This document shows, in pieces, positions 35,258-45,318 of a DNA stretch of 64,000 nt. The notes under the pieces are model-generated. The model saw only the letters and a program-made list of their open reading frames with translations. It was not told the origin of the DNA and did no database searches. The translations under genes were made by a program, and so were the position numbers. Each line of letters starts with the position of its first letter. Position 1 is the stretch's first letter. The DNA is taken from positions 186,001 through 250,000 of the forward strand of contig NZ_LN909044.1 in the NCBI RefSeq assembly GCF_001486585.1, in the 5' to 3' direction. This DNA comes from Paenibacillus senegalimassiliensis. Its GTDB lineage: Bacteria; Bacillota; Bacilli; Paenibacillales; Paenibacillaceae.

Positions 35258-37450
35258 TTAACTCAAAATGATATCTACTTTAAACAGATCACCCTCCACA
35301 TTAATATCAAACTTCCCTCCATGAAGCTCTACAATGGATCTGGCAATCGCCAGACCCAGCCCAGAGCCCTCTGTATGGCGCGACGAGTCTCCCCGTTTAA
35401 ACCTTTCCAGAAGCTCATCCATATCTCCGCTAAGTTCATATTTAGTTACGTTCTTAAAGGAGATTATTGCCTGATTGCCAAGCTCTTGTACAGAGATATA
35501 GACGCGTGAGTGTTCAAGAGAATATTTCAAGACATTTCCAATGAGATTATCAAATACACGCCATAGCTTTTGACCATCCACTGAAGCATACACCGGGCCA
35601 GAATCGTTCGAGAATCTGAAGTGCAAGCTGGATTCAGCAATACTATCACTGTATTCTGCCAATGCCTGCTGGAGTAGCTGAATCAAGTCAACCTTCTCCT
35701 TCACCACCTCCACATTTCCACTAGCCATTTTGGAGATTTCAAATAAATCATTAATCAGCACCTTTAATCGCTGGGATTTCTGATCAATAATATTTACGTA
35801 AGCTTGCCGTTCTTCACGGGTAATGTCTTCCTTTTTCAGCAACTCCGTATAAGTGATAATAGAGGTTAACGGTGTCCTCAAGTCATGACTCACATTTGTG
35901 ATCAGCTCCGTTTTTAATCGTTCACTCTTGACCTGCTCATTCTGCCAGCTCTTGGCCGCTTGAGTTAACAAATTCATATTTGCAGCCATCCCAGCCAGTA
36001 CAGATTTACCCTTGACTGAAAGCTCTTGACTAATATCCCCTCTGGTCAGTTCTTCGGTCTTAATCACAATCTGGTTAAAATAGCCGATCTGCTTAATCAA
36101 GAACCAAGCCACCGGGATTGCTACCGCAAGCCAGAGAGCATACAAGAAGATCATTACGGGATAAAACACGATGATTACCGTCAGCACTCCCCAAGTGAAT
36201 ACCATAAGCACAAGCGACACAAATTGCATGCCCACACTCTTTTTAAGAAAGGCGTTGGTGAGACCCATTTTGACTTCACGTGACCATAACTTTATTCGTT
36301 GACCAGTCCGGTACAGCAGGCTCCTCTCCCACTCTTGCCGAAGAGATTGCCCCTTCGTCAAAGCTTCCACTACATACTTTCCTTGAATAGAAGTAATGAG
36401 CACCAGCAGAGAGGCCAGTAGCAAGCCTGTCAGCATATCGACAACAAATGTCCACACACCTGCAAAGTAACTGTGATACAAGGACACAAAGGTTCCTTTC
36501 ATAAAAAACAGAAGGCTGACAGCACCGATACTGCTCAAGAACATTAAAATGATTCGGAGATCGACAGGCAGCTTATTATAATGCATCCCCCATTTGTTCC
36601 CTGACCCCATAAGGAGCACCTTCTTATTGAGCTTGAGGCCGCAGATAATTAGAGCAGCCATAGCCGCAAACACATAAGACCAGACGAGGATCTGCCCTTG
36701 CCTGTACCTATTGTACTCAACCATCAGGTTACTGCCTGGAGCTAGGTCTGAGGATACAGCGATTTCCCCTTGAAACGGGATGTACTTCCCTTTCAGTTCC
36801 CCATGTACAGCGTTAAAAGTCATGAGATATACGTCATTAGGAACATAGTAGCGCGTCCGATACTGTAAGCTCTGGGCATTCATTTCCATTTCAGCCGCTT
36901 TTGCATTAACACTGCTCATATTTGTGTGAAATTTATCGGAAACGCTGCTTGTAAAATAATATTGAAACTGATCATGAAACTTTACATAATGGCTTCTGAG
37001 GACTTCTCTCTGTTGATAGTATTCCTCCAGTTGCCGTTGCTTTTCGCGCAGCAGCTCGGTCCGAGCAAAAGCCTCCATTTCAGCATTAGGATAAACCCCC
37101 ACTTCTTCATGACCATCCGGCGGTGCATCACTGATATAAAATTGATAATTGCCTGCCAAGGAGTCGGATTGTACCGTTATCCCTCCTTGATTCATCCAGT
37201 AGTTAACGATCTCATCTTCAGTAACCTTCAATTGCTGCTTGGCTTCCTCAAGGGGCAGATCATTAAGCACAAACATGTTTAAATAGCTGACAAACTCATC
37301 AAGTTTCCCTTGAAAGGCCGGCGTATGAAAATAATTTCGTTGCACATAATTACCGCCTAAGGAAAAAGTAATTACGATTCCGCTCAAACCAAAAGTGAGC
37401 AGGATTGCCCAAAGACCCACTATGTATTTATTTTTCCATTTTGTAGCCAA
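35258..37450 (-). CDS. Large membrane sensor histidine kinase
   Basis: 730 residues, bigger than the usual VanS-like kinase. One N-terminal helix is followed by an extracytoplasmic domain of about 200 residues. Five or six further membrane helices (about 255-460) precede a HAMP-like segment, the H-box NVSHDLRTPLTSIITYTELL, the N-box DNLIGNVLKYS and the G-box GSGLGLAIARSIVELHGG. It overlaps the regulator gene by 23 bases. The stimulus is unknown; the multi-pass sensor suggests a membrane or envelope signal. Confidence 0.9.
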   Translation of the reverse strand: MATKWKNKYIVGLWAILLTFGLSGIVITFSLGGNYVQRNYFHTPAFQGKLDEFVSYLNMFVLNDLPLEEAKQQLKVTEDEIVNYWMNQGGITVQSDSLAGNYQFYISDAPPDGHEEVGVYPNAEMEAFARTELLREKQRQLEEYYQQREVLRSHYVKFHDQFQYYFTSSVSDKFHTNMSSVNAKAAEMEMNAQSLQYRTRYYVPNDVYLMTFNAVHGELKGKYIPFQGEIAVSSDLAPGSNLMVEYNRYRQGQILVWSYVFAAMAALIICGLKLNKKVLLMGSGNKWGMHYNKLPVDLRIILMFLSSIGAVSLLFFMKGTFVSLYHSYFAGVWTFVVDMLTGLLLASLLVLITSIQGKYVVEALTKGQSLRQEWERSLLYRTGQRIKLWSREVKMGLTNAFLKKSVGMQFVSLVLMVFTWGVLTVIIVFYPVMIFLYALWLAVAIPVAWFLIKQIGYFNQIVIKTEELTRGDISQELSVKGKSVLAGMAANMNLLTQAAKSWQNEQVKSERLKTELITNVSHDLRTPLTSIITYTELLKKEDITREERQAYVNIIDQKSQRLKVLINDLFEISKMASGNVEVVKEKVDLIQLLQQALAEYSDSIAESSLHFRFSNDSGPVYASVDGQKLWRVFDNLIGNVLKYSLEHSRVYISVQELGNQAIISFKNVTKYELSGDMDELLERFKRGDSSRHTEGSGLGLAIARSIVELHGGKFDINVEGDLFKVDIILS

Positions 37451-38120
37451 TCCCCCACACCACCTTTAAATATTTTGGATTTTTAGGATCAATTTCGATT
37501 TTCTCTCTTATTTTTCGAATATGAACCGCGACTGTATTTTCTGCGTTAAAGCAAGGCTCTTTCCATACCCGCTCATAAATTTCATGGATTGAAAATACAC
37601 GCCCAGCATTCGTCATTAACAACTCAACAATTTTATATTCGATTGGCGTAAGCTTGACGGCTTGCTCAAAAACCTTGACCTCCTTGGAGGCTGTATCCAG
37701 AATCAGGCCCTTTAGATCAATGAGGGAGGCGGCTTCCGCATAGGCCCCCAGATTTACATATCTTCTTAGCTGTGACTTTACCCGGGCCACTAGCTCCATT
37801 GGATGAAATGGCTTGGTCACATAATCGTCGGCTCCCACATGAAGACCTAATATCTTATCGCTGTCCTCACTTTTAGCGCTTAGCATCAGGATAGGAATAT
37901 TCTTCTCCTCACGAATTTTTGACGTTGCAGCAATTCCATCAAGCCCCGGCATCATAATATCCATAATAATAAGATGAACCTGCTGGCTGGACAGGATTTC
38001 TAGCGCTTCTATGCCATTTGTTGCCTGATGTACCGTGAGTCCTTCATTCTTGAGGTAAATTTCGATGCCATCCCGGATTTCCTTATCATCATCGACAACC
38101 AGCACAGCGTAATTGCTCAT
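37428..38120 (-). CDS. OmpR/VanR-type response regulator
   Basis: 230 residues. The receiver has VVDDDKEIRDGIE, phosphorylated Asp54 in LIIMDIMMPGLDG and the lysine in YVTKPFHPMEL. A winged-helix OmpR output domain follows (LTPIEYKIVELLMTNAGRVFSI; TVAVHIRKIREKIE; VWGIGYKME). It partners the overlapping kinase. No efflux genes lie in the same operon, so its targets are elsewhere or include the unknown third gene. Confidence 0.93.
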   Translation of the reverse strand: MSNYAVLVVDDDKEIRDGIEIYLKNEGLTVHQATNGIEALEILSSQQVHLIIMDIMMPGLDGIAATSKIREEKNIPILMLSAKSEDSDKILGLHVGADDYVTKPFHPMELVARVKSQLRRYVNLGAYAEAASLIDLKGLILDTASKEVKVFEQAVKLTPIEYKIVELLMTNAGRVFSIHEIYERVWKEPCFNAENTVAVHIRKIREKIEIDPKNPKYLKVVWGIGYKMEK

Positions 38121-38242
38121 GCTCTCCCTACTTTCCCTATTAATCTGCTCTCATCATTGTATAGTAAAGGGAAAATCTTAACATTCATGCGGGATCTTTC
38201 TGAAGAATTTCTTAATTTTATCTCGTACGCAAACCAATAAAT

Positions 38243-38280
38243 CAAAAAAAGCATCCTCCCCGCTAAAAGGGAAGGATGCT
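38243..38280 (-). terminator. Terminator after NmrA-type gene
   Basis: Minus strand AGCATCCTTCCC / GGGGAGGATGCT with TTTTTTTGATTT. Strong intrinsic terminator. Confidence 0.88.
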
Positions 38281-38317
38281 CATCCTTGTATAACTATATC
38301 GATTAGCAAATCATGGT

Positions 38318-39184
38318 TTAACCCTGCACTTCCTTCACAATTTCACGGATGGCTTCCACCAGTGAAGTCGCAGGACGGCCAAGCAGCGTTTCGAGGTCGT
38401 TGCTGGCTACATCCAAACCACCCTCGCGAATACCGCTTTGGATTGCTACGAGGAAAGGAACAACCGGCTCCGGTACTCCGGCTCCGCGCATAGCCTCAGC
38501 GTAGGCCGCATCGTCCACATGCTGAATAGGAACCTCACGTCCCAACGCTTCGCCAATGCTCTTGGCCAGATCATCATGAGTAAGCAGCTTGCCCGAGAGC
38601 TCATACACCTTGTTCTCATGTCCTGTTCCAGCAAGCACGGCGGCAGCAGCCGCGGCGTAATCCCCACGTGTAGCCCAGCCTACCTTGCCACTACCGGCCG
38701 AGGTAATAACTGGTGCTCCAGCGAGAACGCCCTGAATTGTACCCGTCTCATTCTCAATGTACCAGTTGTTGCGCAGGAAAGCGTAAGGAATGCCTGTCTT
38801 CAAGATGGCTTCCTCTGTCGCTTTATGCACCGGAGCCAAGGCTAACTGACTTTTGGCTGCATTCACCAAGCTGGTGTAGGCAATGAACTGAACCCCTGCC
38901 TTCTTCGCTGCATCAACGGCAGCTCCATGCTGACGCACCCGAGTATCGTTATCCCCTTGCGTGGACACGATCAGCAGACGATCAATACCCGCAAAGGCCT
39001 GATCCAATGAAGCTGGTTCATCAAAGTCCCCGTACCGCACCTCCACACCAAGCGCGCTCAGCGCAGAAGCCTTCTCTGGCTGACGTACGCTGACCGCTAC
39101 TTGCTCTGCCGGAACCAGACCTAGCAACGCATCCACTACCTTCGAGCCTAATTGCCCCGTTGCACCTGTTACTAATATTTTCAT
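38318..39184 (-). CDS. NmrA/QorB-like NAD(P)H quinone oxidoreductase
   Basis: 288 residues from the ATG behind AAAGGAGG. The N-terminal nucleotide-binding motif is MKILVTGATGQLGSKVVDALL. Family features include YGDFDEPASLDQAFAGIDRLLIVST and FIAYTSLVNA, and the active region YAFLRNNWYIEN is typical of QorB/YtfG-like proteins. Such enzymes reduce quinones with NADPH or act as redox sensors. Monocistronic. Confidence 0.88.
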   Translation of the reverse strand: MKILVTGATGQLGSKVVDALLGLVPAEQVAVSVRQPEKASALSALGVEVRYGDFDEPASLDQAFAGIDRLLIVSTQGDNDTRVRQHGAAVDAAKKAGVQFIAYTSLVNAAKSQLALAPVHKATEEAILKTGIPYAFLRNNWYIENETGTIQGVLAGAPVITSAGSGKVGWATRGDYAAAAAAVLAGTGHENKVYELSGKLLTHDDLAKSIGEALGREVPIQHVDDAAYAEAMRGAGVPEPVVPFLVAIQSGIREGGLDVASNDLETLLGRPATSLVEAIREIVKEVQG

Positions 39185-39281
39185 CCTGAATTCCTCCTTT
39201 ATCGTTAAATTCTTGATCAAGAATTTTTCAACCTGTAACCATTATAGTTTCAGGTTGGCGATAAGTCAAACAGCATTGCTA

Positions 39282-40034
39282 CTATTCTTCCTTGAACAGT
39301 TCTTCCAACATCCCCGCCCGATTATTCACAAACTCCTTCATAATGACAAAATGATCCGTCTCCTCCAGCACCGTTTGCTCAATCCCGGCTGGGGTTAATT
39401 GATACATCAGGCTGTCCGGGTAAGCCATCAAAATAGGTGAATGCGTTGAAATGATAAACTGCGAATGACGCCCCACCAGTTCATGAATGCGTGACAACAT
39501 CGCCATCTGACGATAGGGAGACAAGGCCGCCTCAGGCTCATCCAGAATGTATAGGCCACGCCCGCCGAAGCGGTTCATAAAGGTAGCGAAAAAGGACTCT
39601 CCATGCGACATCATGTGCAAAGATTTCCCGCCGTACGAGTCCTTAATGGCCCTCCCAGCCATCGGCTGCCGGTCCAGCTCATCGATGGCCGTCGCCAGAT
39701 TATAGTAACTCTCTGCCCGGAAGAAGAAGCCGTCGCGGGGTCGCACCGCCCCACGAACCATCCGAAGATAGCGATACAGATCCGAATGTGTCTCCGCTGT
39801 AGCAAAGTTTAAATTGAGCGTTCCTCCCTCTGCATTAAAACCAAGCGCAATCGCGATGGCCTCCAGCAGGGTCGACTTTCCCATACCGTTCTCTCCGACG
39901 ATATAAGTAACCTTGGGATGAAACTCCAGGTGTTCCAGTGAAGTCACGGCCGGAAGGTTGAAAGGATAGGCCCCAAAGCCGGGAACCTCTCCTCGCAGCA
40001 GCAGCATGGACCGCAGATAAGCATGCATATTCAT
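39282..40034 (-). CDS. AAA ATPase, SMC/RecF-like ABC fold
   Basis: 250 residues behind GGAGGG. Walker A is GENGMGKSTLLEAIA. The signature-like segment is MMSHGESFFATFMNRF and Walker B is LYILDEPEAALSPYRQ, with a switch His in STHSP. This compact OLD/RecF-like ATPase type is common as a stand-alone protein with unclear role. It lies 20 bases after an ABC exporter operon and may be co-transcribed. Confidence 0.85.
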   Translation of the reverse strand: MNMHAYLRSMLLLRGEVPGFGAYPFNLPAVTSLEHLEFHPKVTYIVGENGMGKSTLLEAIAIALGFNAEGGTLNLNFATAETHSDLYRYLRMVRGAVRPRDGFFFRAESYYNLATAIDELDRQPMAGRAIKDSYGGKSLHMMSHGESFFATFMNRFGGRGLYILDEPEAALSPYRQMAMLSRIHELVGRHSQFIISTHSPILMAYPDSLMYQLTPAGIEQTVLEETDHFVIMKEFVNNRAGMLEELFKEE

Positions 40035-40054
40035 GCCATGTTCCCTCCATTCAT

Positions 40055-41965
40055 TTACTCCTCCATAAGACCGCCGTGATACAGGCTATGATAAAACCCG
40101 CGCTGTGAAAGCAATTCCTCATGCGGGCCTTGTTCAATAAGACGTCCTTCTTTGAGGACGATAATTTTGTCAGCCATGCGAATCGTGTTTAGACGGTGGG
40201 CAATGACAAAGCTGGTGCGCCCCTGCATCAAGCGATGCAAGCCCTCCTGAATTTTGATTTCCGTCACCGTGTCGATGCTGCTCGTAGCTTCATCCAGCAC
40301 AAGAATAGACGGATTAGCCAGGATCGCCCGTGCGATACCGAGCAATTGGCGTTGGCCCTGACTGATTCCTCCGCCCCCTACATCCAGCACTTTGTCATAA
40401 CCTCCAGGCAGCCGGACAATAAAGGAATGAGCGTTAGCCAGTTTGGCCGCTTCTTCTACTTCGGCATCGGTGGCATCCAGCCGCCCATAACGAATGTTCT
40501 CACGAACCGTCCCCTGGAACAGGAAGGAATCCTGAAGCACAAACGCCATATGCGAACGCAAGCTCTCGCGGCGGATTGTCCTCGTATCACGTCCATCTAT
40601 GGTTATCGTGCCCCGCGACGGTTCATAAAATCTCGACAACAATTGAATGAGCGTCGTCTTCCCCGCCCCGGTTGGGCCGACCAGAGCGATTAACTCGCCG
40701 GGCTTCGCTGCAAAGCTGATGTCCTCCAAAGTGTTCCCCTTATCGTCTTCCCCATAGGAAAAGGCTATCCCAGAGAAAGCAACCGCTCCGTGCACAGAGT
40801 CCAGTTCTACCGCTTCAGCTTCGTCACTGGCTTCCACCTGCTCGTCAAGCACTTCGAACACGCGCTCTGCCCCGGCAATCGCTGATAGCAAAGTATTCCA
40901 TTGATTGGCCAGATCATTTAACGGCCGGGTGAACTGACGAGCATATTCCACAAACACGATGATAACCCCTATTGTCACCGCACCATGACCACGGATAGCC
41001 AGAATAGCCCCGATTCCCGCAACCATGGCAAAGCTGAGATTGTTCAGTCCATTCATCAGCTTCGGGATAAATCCGGAGATGGTCTGCGCCCAAAAGCCGG
41101 AGCTAAGAATAGCTTCATTACGCTCACGAAAGTTCCGCAACACACGCTGCTCCTGGGAGAAGGCCTTAATGATACGCTGACCGGACAAGGTCTCTTCAAT
41201 ATAACCATTCAGACTGCCCAAATCCTGCTGCCGTTTGCGATACAGCGGACCTGTCCGCTTCGTAATCCAGCGCATGCCAGCCAGCATAAGCGGAACCACG
41301 AGGAAGGTTAACAGCGTTAATAACGGGCTAAGATACAACATCACCCCCAGCGTACCCAGCAAGGTCAGCACACTGGAGAAAATCTGAATAGCCGAGCTGT
41401 TTAGGGTAGAACTGACGTTATCCATATCATTCGTCAATCGGCTCATGATATCGCCCTGCTGCCGCTTCCCGTAGAAAGGAATCGGTAGCTTGTGAAGCTG
41501 GGCAAACAACTCGGAGCGCATGCGGTACACCGTTTCCTGAGCAATCTCGATCATCCATATATTTTGCAGCCAGGTGGTCAGGGAAGAACCGGCATACACA
41601 GCCAGCAGGCCAAGCAGGAACAGCCCCCATGACCCGCCTCCACCTTCAAGGTAATGGTCCACAGCCATACCGACCATGTACGGACCCAGCAGGGCCAGCG
41701 CCGAGCTGAACACCACCATGAGCAGAACTGCTCCCAGCCGGGCCCGGTGCACGGATAGATACTGCCAAATTCGTCCCAGCGTACCCGACCAGTTCTTGGC
41801 CCTGATCTTAGGACCCGGCATTCCCCGGCTTCCGCCATGTCCGCCCCGTCTCTGCTTCTCCTGCGCCATCGCCCGTTCAGCCTGCGCATCCCGCTCTGCG
41901 TTCCCCTTAGCCACATCCAGCTTGGGATAAGGATGACGAAAGGGTTCAATGAAGGTCTTGAACAT
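40055..41965 (-). CDS. ABC exporter half-transporter, catalytic subunit
   Basis: 636 residues from the ATG behind GGGGAGG. An unusual N-terminal extension of about 70 charged residues precedes six membrane helices. The nucleotide-binding domain has GPTGAGKTTLI, the diverged signature ISQGQRQLL and a full Walker B ILVLDEATSSID with the catalytic Glu. Combined with the upstream partner it forms a heterodimer of the BmrC/BmrD (YheI/YheH) type that exports drugs or peptides. It overlaps the partner gene by 20 bases. Confidence 0.9.
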   Translation of the reverse strand: MFKTFIEPFRHPYPKLDVAKGNAERDAQAERAMAQEKQRRGGHGGSRGMPGPKIRAKNWSGTLGRIWQYLSVHRARLGAVLLMVVFSSALALLGPYMVGMAVDHYLEGGGGSWGLFLLGLLAVYAGSSLTTWLQNIWMIEIAQETVYRMRSELFAQLHKLPIPFYGKRQQGDIMSRLTNDMDNVSSTLNSSAIQIFSSVLTLLGTLGVMLYLSPLLTLLTFLVVPLMLAGMRWITKRTGPLYRKRQQDLGSLNGYIEETLSGQRIIKAFSQEQRVLRNFRERNEAILSSGFWAQTISGFIPKLMNGLNNLSFAMVAGIGAILAIRGHGAVTIGVIIVFVEYARQFTRPLNDLANQWNTLLSAIAGAERVFEVLDEQVEASDEAEAVELDSVHGAVAFSGIAFSYGEDDKGNTLEDISFAAKPGELIALVGPTGAGKTTLIQLLSRFYEPSRGTITIDGRDTRTIRRESLRSHMAFVLQDSFLFQGTVRENIRYGRLDATDAEVEEAAKLANAHSFIVRLPGGYDKVLDVGGGGISQGQRQLLGIARAILANPSILVLDEATSSIDTVTEIKIQEGLHRLMQGRTSFVIAHRLNTIRMADKIIVLKEGRLIEQGPHEELLSQRGFYHSLYHGGLMEE

Positions 41966-43739
41966 GCTGCACCTCCCCTTCCTTACCATATTGGGATTCA
42001 TAGATGCGGCGATATAACGCCGAGCTCTCAAGCAACTCCTCGTGCTTCCCGCTGGCAATCAGACGCCCATCGTCCAGCAGCAGAATCAAATCTGCAGAAG
42101 CTACGGCACTGATCTTTTGAGTGACCAGCAGCGTTGTGCAGGAAAGATGCGATACTTCCTCAAGCAAGGCCGCCTCTGTGCGTACATCCAGAGCACTGGT
42201 ACTGTCGTCCAGAATGAGAATTGAAGGCTGACGCACCAGCGCTCTGGCAATCGATAAACGCTGCTTCTGCCCGCCCGACAGGTTCACGCCGCGCTGACCG
42301 AGCCGCGTCTTGTAGCCGAGAGGGAGCCGAGTGACCATCTCATGGATCTGCGCACGCCTGGCGGCCGTCTCAATCTGCCCGTCATCCGCCCCTTCCAGCC
42401 CCCACGCTATATTCTCCCGAATAGTTCCGGTGAACAGCATAACCTCCTGGGGAACGTAGCCGATGGCATGGCGTAGCTCCGTACGGTCTATCTCCCGAAT
42501 GTCCCTGCCGTCGATGCGTATCGTTCCTTCGGTCGGTTCGTACAGCCGGGGAACCAGTTGAATCAGCGAAGATTTGCCAGAGCCCGTTGCCCCCATAATC
42601 GCCACCCGTTGCCCCGGCTTCACGGTGAAGGATACCTGCTCTAATACAGCCTCATCTCGGCCAGGGTAATGGAAGGACACCCCCGAAAATTCAATCTCCC
42701 CATGGACTTCCGTCAACCCAACATTCGGACCATCCGCATCATTTCTATCTTCCAGGTACACCGGATTCCCTGTAATAACCCCAAGCTCCGCTTCCGGATC
42801 ATCGGTGGTCAGCACCTCCCGAATTCGCCCTTCCGAAGCCGAAGCCCGAGAGAACGAATTCATAATCCATGACAACGCCGACAAAGCGCCAATCGTTCGT
42901 AAGGAATAGTTGATAACGGCGACAACCTCCCCCACGGTGGCCCCGCCACTTTGAATCTCCAGCCTCCCAAACCACAGTACCGCAATAATTCCGGCATTCA
43001 TAACGAATAACAGGAATGGCATCGTGGTCTCCGTCAGCCGCAATGCCGTAACCGAGTCTTCTCTTAACTCGCGATTGCGCCGCTGGAACCGGCCGATCTC
43101 ATGGCCCATGCGCACGAATACCCGAATCAGCCGCATCCCGGTCAGATTCTCCTGAATCAAGCCATTCATACGGTCGGTACGCTGCTGCACAGTTCGGAAC
43201 AAGGCCGCCGCCTTCTTGATCATCCACAACACGAACCATAGCAGTATAGGCACCATCACCGTGAGCAGAAGCCCCAGCTTCGCATGGACCAGCAAGGCCA
43301 TGACCACGCTGCCAAGCACTAATAACGGAACCCGTGTGGCAAAGCGCAAGCTCATGAAGATCATATCCTGCAACACGGTGATATCCCCGGTCAGCCGAGT
43401 GATTAGCGAGGAAGCCGCAAAGCGGTTGAACACTTCATAGGAGAAGGATTGCACCTTCTCGTACAACTTATCCCGAAGATCATAACCTACCCCCTGGCTG
43501 ACGTGAGCAGCAAAAAAGGAACTGCCAATGCCTCCAAGAAAAGCGAGCAACGCACTACCTGTCAGAACTCCGCCCCAGAGCCAGGCGACGGCCACATTAC
43601 CTTCACGTATGCCATCATCAATGATACGGGCAATCAATAGCGGCTGAATGAGCTCCACAGCCAGTTCGATCAATAGCATGGCAATCGCCGAAATGGCGGC
43701 TACCCGGTACTTTTTAAGAAATCCAAATATGACAGTCAT
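41946..43739 (-). CDS. ABC exporter half-transporter, degenerate-site subunit
   Basis: 597 residues behind GGAGGGG. A six-helix domain (FLKKYRVAAISAIAMLLIEL) is followed by Walker A GATGSGKSSLI, a consensus signature NLSGGQKQRLSIA and Walker B ILILDDSTSALD, in which Asp replaces the catalytic Glu. In heterodimeric exporters this change marks the non-hydrolysing site contributed by one subunit. Its overlap with the next gene supports obligate pairing. Confidence 0.9.
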   Translation of the reverse strand: MTVIFGFLKKYRVAAISAIAMLLIELAVELIQPLLIARIIDDGIREGNVAVAWLWGGVLTGSALLAFLGGIGSSFFAAHVSQGVGYDLRDKLYEKVQSFSYEVFNRFAASSLITRLTGDITVLQDMIFMSLRFATRVPLLVLGSVVMALLVHAKLGLLLTVMVPILLWFVLWMIKKAAALFRTVQQRTDRMNGLIQENLTGMRLIRVFVRMGHEIGRFQRRNRELREDSVTALRLTETTMPFLLFVMNAGIIAVLWFGRLEIQSGGATVGEVVAVINYSLRTIGALSALSWIMNSFSRASASEGRIREVLTTDDPEAELGVITGNPVYLEDRNDADGPNVGLTEVHGEIEFSGVSFHYPGRDEAVLEQVSFTVKPGQRVAIMGATGSGKSSLIQLVPRLYEPTEGTIRIDGRDIREIDRTELRHAIGYVPQEVMLFTGTIRENIAWGLEGADDGQIETAARRAQIHEMVTRLPLGYKTRLGQRGVNLSGGQKQRLSIARALVRQPSILILDDSTSALDVRTEAALLEEVSHLSCTTLLVTQKISAVASADLILLLDDGRLIASGKHEELLESSALYRRIYESQYGKEGEVQHVQDLH

Positions 43740-43822
43740 CCCTACCCCTCCGTTTCCGGCCAGTCCGAAGACAAATAAAGCCCCTCCTGACGGCTTGGCC
43801 GCAGGAAAGGCATAAGCTATAA

Positions 43823-44425
43823 CTACATCCGTCCAGCCTCACTTTGGACAAATTCGAAGACTGCGTCCACCTTCTCTTCCGTCAGTTGGCCGCTATTATC
43901 GAATACATAGATAGATGAGGCGGGAATATCCCAGTTAATCTCCGGTACAAATTGTACGCGCTGCTTGAAGTCGTCCCAATGGCTCAGCTTCCAGCTATCG
44001 CGGTCCGTGCTGCGTTCAATAATTCTTTCCTTCTGCGTATCCATATCCTCAAGCGTAACCACAACGACCTTCACATCTACCTCTTGACTCGACATCCCTG
44101 CATCTTGCAGAAGCTTGCCCAGCCATTCCCTGCTCTTCAGCTCTGCTGTAAAGGGGGAGATCATAAAGACGTTCTGACCCGCCGACAGATTCTCAATACA
44201 GATATCACGAGTGGCCTCATACTCCAAATCACGCAAATGCTCTTTGTAAAAAGCGGAGTCCCGGTCGTTGGTGTCCAGCCCGTTCATCTCCAAAATTTTC
44301 TCAGCAAAGCGTCCGCCCACCGTATCCCGATCCAGGAAAGCTGCGGACATGCGTCTTGCCAGCTTACGGGCTACCGTGGTTTTCCCTGTCCCGGCAACCC
44401 CTACAAAAAAGACCAACTTCAACAT
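43823..44425 (-). CDS. P-loop kinase-like ATPase
   Basis: 200 residues behind AGGAGG. Walker A GVAGTGKTTVARKLARR is at the N-terminus, and a lid-like Arg-rich segment TQKERIIERSTDRDSW lies near residue 135. It resembles the AAA_33/zeta-toxin/chloramphenicol-phosphotransferase-like kinases of small substrates. The substrate is unknown and no antitoxin gene is adjacent. Confidence 0.8.
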   Translation of the reverse strand: MLKLVFFVGVAGTGKTTVARKLARRMSAAFLDRDTVGGRFAEKILEMNGLDTNDRDSAFYKEHLRDLEYEATRDICIENLSAGQNVFMISPFTAELKSREWLGKLLQDAGMSSQEVDVKVVVVTLEDMDTQKERIIERSTDRDSWKLSHWDDFKQRVQFVPEINWDIPASSIYVFDNSGQLTEEKVDAVFEFVQSEAGRM

Positions 44426-44498
44426 GATGTCTTATCCTCCTAAAGTCAACTTATTCTATTGTACTATTTAACAACGGTTCACAGCCATCCCCCGGCAC

Positions 44499-44536
44499 AA
44501 AAAAAGCCGGCATCCGGAATCTCCCGGACCGCCGGC
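44499..44536 (-). terminator. Terminator after FMN reductase gene
   Basis: GCCGGC..TCCGG / CCGGA..GCCGGC stem on the minus strand with T7. Strong. Confidence 0.9.
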
Positions 44537-44559
44537 TCTGTAGCTCATTAACGCTTGGC

Positions 44560-45096
44560 CTATCCCTGACGCAGGCGGGTTTCCCGAACCAGTTCACGAA
44601 CATTGTCCTCCAGACGGCTAACCAGTTCGTCTGCTAGTTCGAAGCCCCCCTCCTCCTTGCGCGCCACCTGTGAGTCTACCGTGTAGACGCCACCCAGAAT
44701 ATAACGCGCACCAAGTACGGACAGCACAGGCTTCAAGGCATATTCAATACTGAGCAGATGGGCCAAGCTGCCACCAATAAAGAGGGGCAGGACCACTTTG
44801 CCAGTCAATCCTTTTTGCGGGATCAGGTCCAGGAACGTCTTCAATACCCCGGTATACGAGGCTTGATACACCGGGCTTGCTACAATGATGGCATCCGCTT
44901 CCGCCACCCGTGCATTGGCCTTAACGATGGCCTCGCTCTCAAAACGGGCATTGATCAAGTCTTCCGCAGGCAGTTCACTAACATTTAACCGGCTTACTTC
45001 AAATCCCTCTTGAACGAGCAATTCCTCTGTCCGTGCTATAACCGCGCTAAGCCGTGAACCCGGCGTAGGACTGCCGTTGATGATCGTAATCTTCAT
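44560..45096 (-). CDS. NADPH-dependent FMN reductase (SsuE-like)
   Basis: 178 residues from the ATG behind GGGAGGAAACC. The flavodoxin-like fold shows MKITIINGSPTPGSRLSAV (phosphate loop) and ADAIIVASPVYQASYTGVLKTFLDLI, with GGSLAHLLSIEYALKPVLSVLGA as in SsuE/MsuE reductases. Such enzymes supply FMNH2 to sulfonate monooxygenases. The sulfate-uptake genes nearby fit a sulfur-starvation theme, but no monooxygenase is present in the window. Confidence 0.85.
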   Translation of the reverse strand: MKITIINGSPTPGSRLSAVIARTEELLVQEGFEVSRLNVSELPAEDLINARFESEAIVKANARVAEADAIIVASPVYQASYTGVLKTFLDLIPQKGLTGKVVLPLFIGGSLAHLLSIEYALKPVLSVLGARYILGGVYTVDSQVARKEEGGFELADELVSRLEDNVRELVRETRLRQG

Positions 45097-45318
45097 GGAT
45101 AGGTTTCCTCCCTGTATATGGCGAATATAAGTTATACATAATTCCGACAAAATGACTACACTTTAAAATGATGCTATCAACATTTTAAGGAAAAGTCAAC
45201 GCAAACCCTACTCGTCCAGTCTGCTAATGATCGCCTGGTACCATTTTTATCAACTGAACTTGAATCGGACAAGTTCGTGTGCAATAGTGGAAAGAGGAAA
45301 CTGGAAAGGGTGATCATC

